Positions 57,364 through 64,000 of a stretch of 64,000 bases of DNA are shown piece after piece. This DNA comes from Synechococcus sp. HK05 (GTDB taxonomy: Bacteria; Cyanobacteriota; Cyanobacteriia; PCC-6307; Cyanobiaceae). The number at the start of each line of letters is the position of its first letter. Within the stretch, counting starts at the first letter, position 1. Made by a program: the position numbers and the translations under genes. Location: contig NZ_JAHRXJ010000002.1 of NCBI RefSeq assembly GCF_019104765.1, forward strand, positions 257,069-321,068, read 5' to 3'. Under the pieces are notes generated by a model, which saw only the letters and a program-made list of their open reading frames with translations, was not told the origin of the DNA and made no database searches.

Positions 57364-57718
57364 GCGCCTTCCCGCGCCTGGCCTGGATTTTGCGCAGAAG
57401 GGAGGCGGTGAGTTCCTCCCGGTTGAGGGTGCTGTAACCCCAGAGGCGCAGCGCCCGAGCGAGCTCCCGGAGCTCCCGGAGCGTCATGGCCGCCAGCCGC
57501 AGTTCTGGAACGCGCTGCCAGGCGGAACTGGTCATCGGCAGCTCGCTGCCGCTTCGCCCGCCCCGTAGGCCTGCGAGGGCTCCATCGGCCATCCATTCGG
57601 GCACGAGCACAAACAGCACGGCCAGCAGGCCGTAGAGCTCCACCAGTCCCTTGGGCAGCGGATGGAGCTGGCGCTGAGGCTTCGGATCCACGCTGTTGCT
57701 GAGGGATGGGCGCGGCAT
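57359..57718 (-). CDS. protein with membrane segment and C-terminal Rho_N/SAP-like domain
   Basis: A 119-aa protein. A Leu-rich hydrophobic segment (ELYGLLAVLFVLVPEWM, about residues 26-42) may be a membrane helix. The C-terminal 45 residues, MTLRELRELARALRLWGYSTLNREELTASLLRKI, match the pattern of the Rho N-terminal (SAP-like) domain, which binds nucleic acid in Rho and other proteins. The overall combination is not one I recognise. A GTG 27 bp further upstream could also be used. It ends 15 bp before tRNA-Pro on the same strand. Confidence 0.65.
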   Translation of the reverse strand: MPRPSLSNSVDPKPQRQLHPLPKGLVELYGLLAVLFVLVPEWMADGALAGLRGGRSGSELPMTSSAWQRVPELRLAAMTLRELRELARALRLWGYSTLNREELTASLLRKIQARRGKAL

Positions 57719-57765
57719 CCATGCCGCCGGGGCATTGTCACCCACGAGCCTGGGATCTTGTTGGC

Positions 57766-57972
57766 TCAGATCAACTCGGCCTTGCCTTGGCCCGGTAGCC
57801 GTGGCTGTTGCGGGGCAGGCGCTGATTTGGGTGAAAGGGGGGCTGCATCACGCCATTGCAGGGCGGGTTCCGGCGATGGCGCCAGCCGCACAAACCAGAA
57901 CACCAGGGCAAACACCAACCCCAGGGTGATCAGCATCCCGAGGATCACGGTGCGGTCGGGTAGGGGATTCAT
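57766..57972 (-). CDS. small single-span membrane protein, 68 aa
   Basis: A short protein with one membrane helix near residues 9-29 (VILGMLITLGLVFALVFWFV) and a Pro/Ala-rich hydrophilic tail. No family was recognised. It lies 7 bp after the MliC-like gene and 47 bp before the Rho_N-like gene, in the same reverse unit as msrA. Confidence 0.65.
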   Translation of the reverse strand: MNPLPDRTVILGMLITLGLVFALVFWFVRLAPSPEPALQWRDAAPLSPKSAPAPQQPRLPGQGKAELI

Positions 57973-57979
57973 CCGGGAT

Positions 57980-58270
57980 TCAGGCTTGATCGGTGCGGGT
58001 GCACTGGAGCTTGCGTCGGCCCTGCTCCAGGGTGAGGCTGTCGCCCCAGAGGATCAGTTCCATCGCATCGCTGCCGTAGCGCACACCAGGCTGGCTGCTC
58101 GCCACGCGAAAGAGGGTGAAGCGGTTGCGACCGCTGATCAACGACGCCTGGGCATCGTTGCGCTCCACCACCAGCACACCCTGATCGCCACACAGGAAGC
58201 GCTCGCGGGTGTCGTAGTCCTCCCACCAGGGGCTGCTGAGGGCCAGCAATGGCAGCAATAGAGCAATCAC
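57980..58270 (-). CDS. MliC-like protein (lysozyme inhibitor fold), exported
   Basis: A 96-aa protein. A short hydrophobic N-terminus (VIALLLPLLALSS) would act as a signal peptide. The rest follows the MliC/PliC pattern: FLCGDQGVLVVER with the first Cys, then SSQPGVRYGSDAMELILWGDSLTLEQ, and a final KLQC. In that family the SGxxY-like loop blocks the active site of c-type lysozyme, and two cysteines form the disulfide. The loop here is SQPGVRY. The start is a GTG 7 bp downstream of msrA. Role in this organism unknown. Confidence 0.62.
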   Translation of the reverse strand: MIALLLPLLALSSPWWEDYDTRERFLCGDQGVLVVERNDAQASLISGRNRFTLFRVASSQPGVRYGSDAMELILWGDSLTLEQGRRKLQCTRTDQA

Positions 58271-58277
58271 AACGCCG

Positions 58278-59033
58278 TTACAAGCGGATGGGAGCGTTGT
58301 CACCGCGCAGCACGCAGTGATCGATCGACCAGTCGTAGTGGCTCCACACCGAGGCGGGCAACTTGTAGGCGCTGCCTTCGAAGGCATCCAGCAGCACACC
58401 GCTGGGGCGAGCGGAGCAGTAGGGGCGGCTGCCGGGGCGAGCCAGATACTGCTGGTGGTAAGTCTCCGCGAAGAAAAAGGGTTTGCCGGTTGCGATCTCC
58501 GTGGTGATCGCTCCCTTGCCGTTGGCGTTGAGCAGCTCCTGGTAGCGATCGCAGGAGGCTTTGGCGATCCGGAGGAGCTCAGGCTCCATCACATAGACGG
58601 CCGAGCGGTATTGCGTGCCCGTGTCGTTGCCTTGTGCCATGCCCTGGGTGGGGTCGTGGCATTCCCAGAACAGCTTCAGCAGATCGCTGAAATCAACGGC
58701 ATTCACATCCCACACCACCCGCACCACTTCGGTGTGCCCGGTGCGGCCGGAGCACACTTCCTCATAGGTGGGGTTGGGGGTGTAGCCACCGGCGTACCCC
58801 ACGGCGGTGCTGATCACACCGGGCAGGCGCCAGAACCCCTTCTCCGCGCCCCAGAAACAGCCGCAGCCGAAGAGGGCTTCCTGCTGGCTTGTGCTGAGCG
58901 GTGCTTTCAGGGCTGTGCCGAGCACCACATGGCGATCGGCCGTGGCGATGGGGGTGCTGCGGCCGGGTAGGGCGGCATCGGGAGCGATCAGCGCGCCCTT
59001 GGTTCCGCCCAGTCCCTGAAACAGTCCGAACAC
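58278..59033 (-). CDS. msrA: peptide methionine sulfoxide reductase A
   Basis: A 251-aa MsrA that repairs oxidised methionine (S-sulfoxide). The active-site motif is GCFWG with Cys59, followed by [12 protein letters not shown], then [16 protein letters not shown] with the recycling-Cys region. It carries about 35 extra N-terminal residues before the enzyme fold and a C-terminal extension with CVLRGDNAP. It is the first gene of a reverse unit of four genes and the tRNA. No signal peptide is seen. Confidence 0.95.
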   Translation of the reverse strand: MFGLFQGLGGTKGALIAPDAALPGRSTPIATADRHVVLGTALKAPLSTSQQEALFGCGCFWGAEKGFWRLPGVISTAVGYAGGYTPNPTYEEVCSGRTGHTEVVRVVWDVNAVDFSDLLKLFWECHDPTQGMAQGNDTGTQYRSAVYVMEPELLRIAKASCDRYQELLNANGKGAITTEIATGKPFFFAETYHQQYLARPGSRPYCSARPSGVLLDAFEGSAYKLPASVWSHYDWSIDHCVLRGDNAPIRL

Positions 59034-59072
59034 TGATGCCGCAGCCGATGTGGTGAGGTCAGCCTACGGCGC

Positions 59073-59327
59073 TCAACCTTGTGGTGCGCCCGGCTCCAGG
59101 GCGATGTGGTTGAGCAGGGTGGTGGTGAAGGCAAAGAGCAGAAAGGGCAGCGAGAGCACCAGGATCAACCCCACACCCACCAGGGCAAACAAGGGTTTGC
59201 TGGCGCCCATCAGTGCCAGGCCAGCGGCCAGGCTCACGAAGATCACCAGCATCCAAATCAGGATCTGGCCGTAGATATCGCCGAAGGTGAGGGTGCAGCG
59301 CAGGCGATAGGGCACACCGGTGGTCAT
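59073..59327 (-). CDS. small two-span membrane protein, 84 aa
   Basis: A protein with two membrane helices, at about residues 18-42 and 45-68, and short polar ends. A Gly/Ala-rich first helix (MLVIFVSLAAGLALMG) and a Leu-rich second are separated by a short loop. No family was recognised. It lies between the ABC exporter and msrA on the same strand, with a 102-bp gap upstream that holds no gene. Confidence 0.65.
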   Translation of the reverse strand: MTTGVPYRLRCTLTFGDIYGQILIWMLVIFVSLAAGLALMGASKPLFALVGVGLILVLSLPFLLFAFTTTLLNHIALEPGAPQG

Positions 59328-59429
59328 GGCAGCGGCGCGGAGCGTTCCACCAGCTAAGCCACGGCTGAGCGCCTTGTCTGGTGACAGGCACAGAGTGTGA
59401 CCGAATGCGCGGGAGGCTTGCCGGTTCTG

Positions 59430-61196
59430 TTAAGCAGCCCGGCTCAACTGCTGCTCCGCCTGCTCTCGCTCCCACAGGCGCCGGTAGGTGCCGCTTTGTT
59501 GCACCAGCTCGTTGTGGTGGCCCTGTTGCACGAGACGGCCGCCATCCATCACCAGGATGCGATCGCAGGCGGCGGCGGCCGAGAGCTGGTGGCTGATCAT
59601 CAGGATCGTGCGGTCCTGCTGGCTGCGCACCGATTGCAGGATGTCGGCGGCGGTGTTGTTGTCCACGCTGGCGAGGGCGTCGTCGAGCACCAGCAGAGGC
59701 GCCTGGACCAACAGGGCCCGGCCTAGGGCCGTGCGCTGGCGCTGACCACCACTCAGGGTGATGCCGCGTTCGCCCACGAGCGTGCTGTAGCCATCGGGGA
59801 AACCGCGGATATCGCCCTCGAGCCGCGCCTGGATCGCTGCTGCTTCCACCTGCTCTTGGCCGGCGTTGGGTTCGCCGTAGCGCAGGTTGTCGGCCAGGGT
59901 GGCCGTGAACAGATACCCCTCTTGGGGCACCAGAGCCACCTGGTGACGCAGCTGTTGGAGCTCCACCTGGGTGATGTCGGTGCCGTTGAGGAACAGCGTT
60001 CCCTCCGGCACCTCCACCATGCGGCCCAGGGCCCGGGCCAGGGTGGTTTTGCCGCAGCCCACGGGCCCCACCACCGCCACCAGTTCGCCAGGCTCCAGCC
60101 GGAAGCTCACGCCATCGAGGGCCAGGCGCTCCGCCTCGGGGTAGCGCAGGCAGAGGTTGCGGGCCTCCACAGCGGCGGCGCGGCGGCCGGCCACTTGAGG
60201 CGGCGCGACCTCCACGGGTTGCGGCGGTGAGGTCACCCGCGGTTTGCGCCGCAGCAGCTCTTCCACCCGCTCGAGGCTCACCTGGCCGGTTTGGAAGGTG
60301 TTGAGGGTGAAGCCCAGCAGCGCCGTGGGGAACACCAGGCGCTCCACATAAAGGATCAGCGCCACCAGATCGCCAATGCTCAGCCGCCCGGTTTCCAGTT
60401 GGCCGCTGCCCAGGGCGAGCAGCAGCAGCAGGCTCACCGAGGAGATGCCCTCCAGCAGCGGGAACAAGGTGCTGCGGGTGCGAGCCAGTTGCAGCGCATC
60501 GTCGCGGTAGCGGCGATTGCGGCTTTCGAAGGCCAGGCGTTCGGTGGCTTCCTGGCCGTAGATCTTGATGGCATTGATCCCGGAGAGGTCTTCCTGGATC
60601 AGATCGCTCAGCTGCGCTAGGGCCTCTTGCTGGCGCCGCTGCTGGCGCATCATGCGCCCGCCGAACAGGCGCACAGTCACCAGCATCAACGGGTACAGCC
60701 CCACTGCCGCCAGGCTCAACAGGGGGTCGATGGCGAGCATCGCCGGCAGGGTGAGGGCATAGGCCAGCACCGTGTTGGTGAGGCTGAGCACCGCAAAACC
60801 CAGCAGGCGCCGCACGTTCTCCACGTCGCTGGTGGCGCGGCTGATCACTTCTCCGCTGCCGGTGGTCTGCACCCAGCCCGGCTCCTGGCGGAGCATGTGC
60901 TCAAAAATCTGTTGCTTGAGGCTTGCCTCCACCTGGCGCCCCACGCCGAACACCAACATGCGCGACCAGAGGCGCACCCCCCCCATCAAGGTGGCCAGAA
61001 CGATGATCAGCGCGGCCTGGCGCAGCACATCGCTGAAGGTGAAGCCATCCTGCAGGTCGTCGATCACACCCCGCACCAGCAGTGGCAGCGCCACGCTGAG
61101 CAGGTTCACCACCACCAACGCCGCCACACCCAGCAGCACCGTGCGGCGATAGGGCCGCAGGTAGCGCCCGATCAATCCGAACCGGATGGCTGCCAT
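59430..61196 (-). CDS. ABC exporter, fused permease and ATPase (half-transporter)
   Basis: A 588-aa half-size exporter. Six membrane segments fill about residues 15-310. The ATPase domain (about 345-580) has Walker A GPVGCGKTT, the signature LSGGQRQR and Walker B VLDDALASVD. The Walker B acid is Asp where most exporters have the catalytic Glu, a form seen in MdlA-like proteins that work as heterodimers. The substrate is unknown; lipid, drug or peptide export is possible. It is divergent from the DUF3288 gene. Confidence 0.92.
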   Translation of the reverse strand: MAAIRFGLIGRYLRPYRRTVLLGVAALVVVNLLSVALPLLVRGVIDDLQDGFTFSDVLRQAALIIVLATLMGGVRLWSRMLVFGVGRQVEASLKQQIFEHMLRQEPGWVQTTGSGEVISRATSDVENVRRLLGFAVLSLTNTVLAYALTLPAMLAIDPLLSLAAVGLYPLMLVTVRLFGGRMMRQQRRQQEALAQLSDLIQEDLSGINAIKIYGQEATERLAFESRNRRYRDDALQLARTRSTLFPLLEGISSVSLLLLLALGSGQLETGRLSIGDLVALILYVERLVFPTALLGFTLNTFQTGQVSLERVEELLRRKPRVTSPPQPVEVAPPQVAGRRAAAVEARNLCLRYPEAERLALDGVSFRLEPGELVAVVGPVGCGKTTLARALGRMVEVPEGTLFLNGTDITQVELQQLRHQVALVPQEGYLFTATLADNLRYGEPNAGQEQVEAAAIQARLEGDIRGFPDGYSTLVGERGITLSGGQRQRTALGRALLVQAPLLVLDDALASVDNNTAADILQSVRSQQDRTILMISHQLSAAAACDRILVMDGGRLVQQGHHNELVQQSGTYRRLWEREQAEQQLSRAA

Positions 61197-61249
61197 GTCA
61201 CACCGCAGGAAGCTGCCAACCTAGGGAGCCAGCCGAGCAGCGCGTTCTG

Positions 61250-61573
61250 ATGCCCGCCAGCGATCAGCCCGAGCAACAGCATCCTTTGTATGCATCGGAT
61301 CGTGAGTTGGTCGACGCCTTGCTGGCCACCGAGCAGCCAGCCGATGGCCAGTTGGTGGATCTGGGCCGGCTGCTGATGCGCTATGCCGGCTTCCCCGGTG
61401 CCATCGATCTTCAGGACGACCTGGAGAAGACCCTGCGCCTCTGGGGTCTGAGCCACGCGGAACTCAATCAACGCTGCCGCGCGATCTGGGCCTCTGGCTA
61501 CCGCCCTGGTGCTGAGGCGCAGGAGCAGGCCGTGGGCTCGGGCTTTGATACGGCCGATCAGGACAGTCCCTGA
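61250..61573 (+). CDS. DUF3288 family protein
   Basis: A 107-aa cyanobacterial protein. The DUF3288 pattern includes QQHPLYASDRELVDALLA, ELVDLGRLLMRY-like LVDLGRLLMRYAGFPGA and LEKTLRLWGLSHAELN, with RCRAIWASGYRP at the end of the core. Function unknown. The last 15 residues are a disordered acidic tail. It lies 37 bp before trpD. Confidence 0.85.
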   Translation: MPASDQPEQQHPLYASDRELVDALLATEQPADGQLVDLGRLLMRYAGFPGAIDLQDDLEKTLRLWGLSHAELNQRCRAIWASGYRPGAEAQEQAVGSGFDTADQDSP

Positions 61574-61610
61574 AGGTTTCTGCTACATCAGCCCCATCTG
61601 AGTGCTCCCC

Positions 61611-62645
61611 ATGGCCGCTGTTTCGTCCTGGCCCGCGCTGCTGGAGCAGCTGTTGCAGGGGGAGTCGCTGCAGGCAGACCAGGCCACAGCCCTGATGCAG
61701 GCCTGGCTCGCCGAAGAGCTGGAGCCGGTGCTCACCGGTGCCCTGCTGGCTGCCTTGCGGGCCAAGGGGGTGAACGGTGAGGAGCTTGCCGCCATGGCCC
61801 AGGTGCTGCGGCAGGCCTGCCCCTTGCCTGGGCCTCGCCCCGATCTGCCCCTGGTGGATACCTGCGGCACTGGAGGGGATGGGGCCAACACGTTCAACAT
61901 CTCCACGGCCGTTGCTTTTGTGGCGGCGGCCTGTGGCGCCCATGTGGCCAAACACGGCAACCGAAGCGCTAGCGGCAAGGTGGGCTCCGCTGATGTGCTC
62001 GAGGCGGCGGGGCTCAACCTCAAAGCCCCGCCCGAGCAGGTGGTGGCGGCGCTGGAGCCGGCGGGTGTCACCTTTCTGTTTGCCCCCGGCTGGCACCCGG
62101 CACTCGTGGGGCTGGCTCCGCTGCGCCGCGCCCTAGGGGTGCGCACGGTGTTCAACCTGCTCGGCCCGCTGGTGAATCCACTCCGCCCGGATACCCAAGT
62201 GCTGGGGGTGGGCGCTGCTGATCTGCTCGATCCCATGGCAGATGCGTTGGCTCGCCTGGGCCTGCGGCGGGCTGTGGTGGTGCACGGCCACGGCGGTCTT
62301 GATGAGGCGTCGCTCTCAGGCCCCAGTGAGCTGCGCCTGATCGAGGCGGGCTCGGTTCGCCGCGACACGATCACACCGGCTGCGCTGGGCTTGGCAGACG
62401 CGCCGATGCAGGCCCTGGTGGGCGGTGAGCTGGCTGAGAACCAGGCGATCCTGGAGGCGGTGCTGCAGGGGCGTGGCACGGCTGCGCAGCGCGATGTGGT
62501 CGCCCTCAACGCCGCCTTGGTGGTTTGGGCTGCCGGTTGCGCCGACTCCGTGGCAGCCGCCGTGCCGATGGCCCTAGGGGCCATGGCTGGCGGTGAAGCC
62601 TGGCAACGGTTTGAGCGCTTGCGCGCAGCCTTGGCCCCGCAGTAA
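61611..62645 (+). CDS. trpD: anthranilate phosphoribosyltransferase
   Basis: A 344-aa enzyme that transfers phosphoribose to anthranilate in tryptophan synthesis. The PRPP loop is TCGTGGDGANTFNIST, followed by KHGNRSASGKVGSADVLEA and LGPLVNPLRPD. ATG 61611 fits the family; a GTG three codons upstream is the alternative. It is 30 bp before carA. Length is typical. Confidence 0.97.
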   Translation: MAAVSSWPALLEQLLQGESLQADQATALMQAWLAEELEPVLTGALLAALRAKGVNGEELAAMAQVLRQACPLPGPRPDLPLVDTCGTGGDGANTFNISTAVAFVAAACGAHVAKHGNRSASGKVGSADVLEAAGLNLKAPPEQVVAALEPAGVTFLFAPGWHPALVGLAPLRRALGVRTVFNLLGPLVNPLRPDTQVLGVGAADLLDPMADALARLGLRRAVVVHGHGGLDEASLSGPSELRLIEAGSVRRDTITPAALGLADAPMQALVGGELAENQAILEAVLQGRGTAAQRDVVALNAALVVWAAGCADSVAAAVPMALGAMAGGEAWQRFERLRAALAPQ

Positions 62646-62675
62646 CACGGATCCGTTGGAGGGGATGATGGGTGC

Positions 62676-63818
62676 ATGACGACAGCTTCCCCATCCCCCG
62701 CCCTGCTCGTGCTGGCCGATGGCCTGGTGCTGCGCGGCGAATCCTTTGGCGCCTGCGGCACGGCGGTGGGTGAGGTGGTGTTCAACACCGGGATGAGCGG
62801 GTATCAGGAGGTGATGACCGACCCCAGCTACTCCGGTCAGCTGGTGACCTTCACCTATCCGGAACTGGGTAACACCGGCGTGAACAGCGCTGATCAGGAA
62901 GCCGATGCGCCCCACGTGCGCGGGGTGATCGCCCGTGAACTGGCGCCGGTGCCCAGCAACTGGCGCTGTGAAGACACGCTGGAGGCCTGGTTGCAACGCC
63001 ACAACGTGGTGGGCATCCGCGGCATCGACACGCGCGCCTTGGTGCGCCATCTGCGCGAAGGGGGCGCCATCAACGGTGCCATCAGCACCGACGGCAGCAG
63101 CCCCCAACAGCTGCTCAATCAGGTGCGCTCCGCACCCTCGATGGCAGGCCTCAATCTCGCTCAAACCGTGAGCACCGCCGCGCCTTACGACTGGAGCAGC
63201 CTTTGCCCTGCCGCGTTTGATCAGCGCCTGCAGAGCAATCCCGCCACTCCTTATCGGGTGGTGGCCATTGATTTCGGCATCAAGCGCGCCATTCTCGAGC
63301 GCCTGGCTGCCCATGGCTGCGCGATCACCGTGCTTCCCGCCGATGCCACCCTCGAGCAGGTGCTGGCTTTGCAGCCTGAGGGTGTGTTCCTCTCCAATGG
63401 CCCTGGAGATCCGTCGGCAGTGACCAGCGGCATCGAGCTGGCGCGGGGCCTGTTGGCCCAGAGCAACCTGCCGGTGTTCGGCATCTGCCTGGGCCACCAG
63501 ATTTTGGGTTTGGCGATGGGTGGTAGCACCTACAAGCTCGGTTACGGCCACCGCGGCCTCAACCACCCTTGCGGCAGCCCCGGTGTGGTGGAGATCACCA
63601 GCCAGAACCATGGCTTCGCCATCGATGCGGCCTCGCTGCCGGCCGATGCGGTGGAGGTCACGCACTTCAATCTCAACGACCGCACGGTGGCGGCGTTGGC
63701 CCACCGCCAGAAGCCTGTGTTTGGGGTGCAGTACCACCCGGAAGCCAGCCCTGGTCCCCACGACGCCGACCACCACTTCGCTCGCTTTGCGGCCTTGATG
63801 GCTGAGCGGCGCGCCTAG
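62676..63818 (+). CDS. carA: carbamoyl-phosphate synthase, small (glutaminase) chain
   Basis: A 380-aa subunit that provides ammonia from glutamine for carbamoyl phosphate in arginine and pyrimidine synthesis. The N-terminal domain has [21 protein letters not shown]. The class I glutaminase domain has [22 protein letters not shown] with the catalytic Cys, and [11 protein letters not shown] with the catalytic His-Glu. The large subunit gene is not in the window. Confidence 0.97.
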   Translation: MTTASPSPALLVLADGLVLRGESFGACGTAVGEVVFNTGMSGYQEVMTDPSYSGQLVTFTYPELGNTGVNSADQEADAPHVRGVIARELAPVPSNWRCEDTLEAWLQRHNVVGIRGIDTRALVRHLREGGAINGAISTDGSSPQQLLNQVRSAPSMAGLNLAQTVSTAAPYDWSSLCPAAFDQRLQSNPATPYRVVAIDFGIKRAILERLAAHGCAITVLPADATLEQVLALQPEGVFLSNGPGDPSAVTSGIELARGLLAQSNLPVFGICLGHQILGLAMGGSTYKLGYGHRGLNHPCGSPGVVEITSQNHGFAIDAASLPADAVEVTHFNLNDRTVAALAHRQKPVFGVQYHPEASPGPHDADHHFARFAALMAERRA

Positions 63819-63896
63819 GGCACCCCTGGCGGCGCCCCGGGTTGTGCCGCATCGATGCAGCTTTGTTGCGGTCCTGTTCGTTCCGAAAACCGTCAT

Positions 63897-63902
63897 TACA
63901 CT
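63897..63902 (+). promoter_or_regulatory. possible -10 box upstream of the STAS-like gene
   Basis: TACACT matches TATAAT at four of six positions, within the 116-bp gap after carA. A recognisable -35 is lacking. It is listed only because the gap is the only sizeable one in this part of the window. Confidence 0.25.
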
Positions 63903-63934
63903 GCAGGCGCCCCAAACGTCAGAGGTCAGGAGCC

Positions 63935-64000
63935 ATCACTGATCTGCAGCGATTGACCGTGTCTCTGCGCGGTGGCTTTCAGCAGCAGGACGGCTGTCTG
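63935..64000 (+). CDS. start of an anti-sigma-factor-antagonist-like (STAS) gene, cut by the window end
   Basis: The visible frame reads TDLQRLTVSLRGGFQQQDGC, which matches the beginning of a STAS-domain protein I remember being encoded after carA in marine Synechococcus. No ATG or GTG is available at the expected position. The first codon of the conserved part is ATC, with GGAG only 4 bases before it. CTG 63944, TTG 63953 and GTG 63959 are in-frame alternatives. The rest of the gene is outside the window, so the family call rests on 22 residues. Confidence 0.5.
   Translation, partial: MTDLQRLTVSLRGGFQQQDGCL

Noticed and set aside
62574-63896. A 440-codon open frame opposite carA
   Set aside because: Antisense shadow of a conserved gene; composition is His/Gln/Arg-rich with no recognisable domain.

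Overview
This 64 kb window looks like chromosomal core DNA of a GC-rich unicellular cyanobacterium of the Cyanobium/Synechococcus (alpha-cyanobacterial) group. The evidence is a psbA gene for photosystem II D1, an NDH-1 ndhD gene, the phylloquinone genes menD and menB, a solanesyl-type prenyl synthase, a threonyl-tRNA synthetase without a TGS domain, and many cyanobacterial DUF families (DUF760, DUF1350, DUF2605, DUF3288, DUF4336). The clade assignment is inferred from gene content and remembered protein sequences; no search was run. I see no IS element, prophage, CRISPR array or rRNA. The one RNA gene found is tRNA-Pro(GGG).

Layout. 1-5.7 kb: the 3' part of a TamB gene, then a tight forward run of ROK kinase, proA, folB and a small lipase-like hydrolase. 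5.7-8.1 kb: three overlapping membrane genes of unknown function, the last with an alpha/beta-hydrolase domain. Its 3' end overlaps an unrecognised reverse gene by 116 bp. 8.0-17.2 kb: a reverse block with an M3 oligopeptidase, ndhD, thrB, glk and thrS. 17.3-21.6 kb: DUF2605, a lambda-type lysozyme-fold protein, trpS, an RG-rich protein and a CDF metal transporter. 21.7-25.1 kb: a DUF697 protein with a degenerate P-loop, a perfect 25 bp inverted repeat, psbA with its terminator, a Tex30-like hydrolase and a 38-codon membrane ORF. 25-30 kb: an epimerase, a glycosyltransferase and a Mn-type ABC importer (mntCAB).

30-47 kb: a secreted lipase, DUF4336, DUF760, lepB, menD-menB, an L,D-transpeptidase, glgA, murF, a Coq4 homologue, glmU, an MnmC-type methyltransferase, aroA, an Rrf2 regulator and a UbiD decarboxylase. 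47-57 kb: comB, a nitrilase, a cell-wall amidase, murI, the prenyl synthase, a HAD phosphatase, acs, DUF1350, PrxQ and a DEDDh exonuclease. 57-64 kb: a reverse group of msrA, an MliC-like protein, a small TM protein and a Rho_N-like protein that runs into tRNA-Pro; then an ABC exporter, DUF3288, trpD, carA and the start of an anti-sigma-antagonist-like gene.

The genes are packed with many 4 bp start/stop overlaps, so most forward and reverse runs are probably operons. Functional themes are cell-wall building and remodelling (murF, murI, glmU, amidase, L,D-transpeptidase, lysozyme-like protein), quinone and prenyl metabolism (menD, menB, UbiD, prenyl synthase, Coq4) and amino-acid synthesis (proA, thrB, aroA, trpD). 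I found no clear-cut novel multi-gene system. The best leads are the three-gene membrane/hydrolase cassette at 5.7-8.1 kb, the palindromic element before psbA, the Coq4 homologue and the 38-aa ORF.
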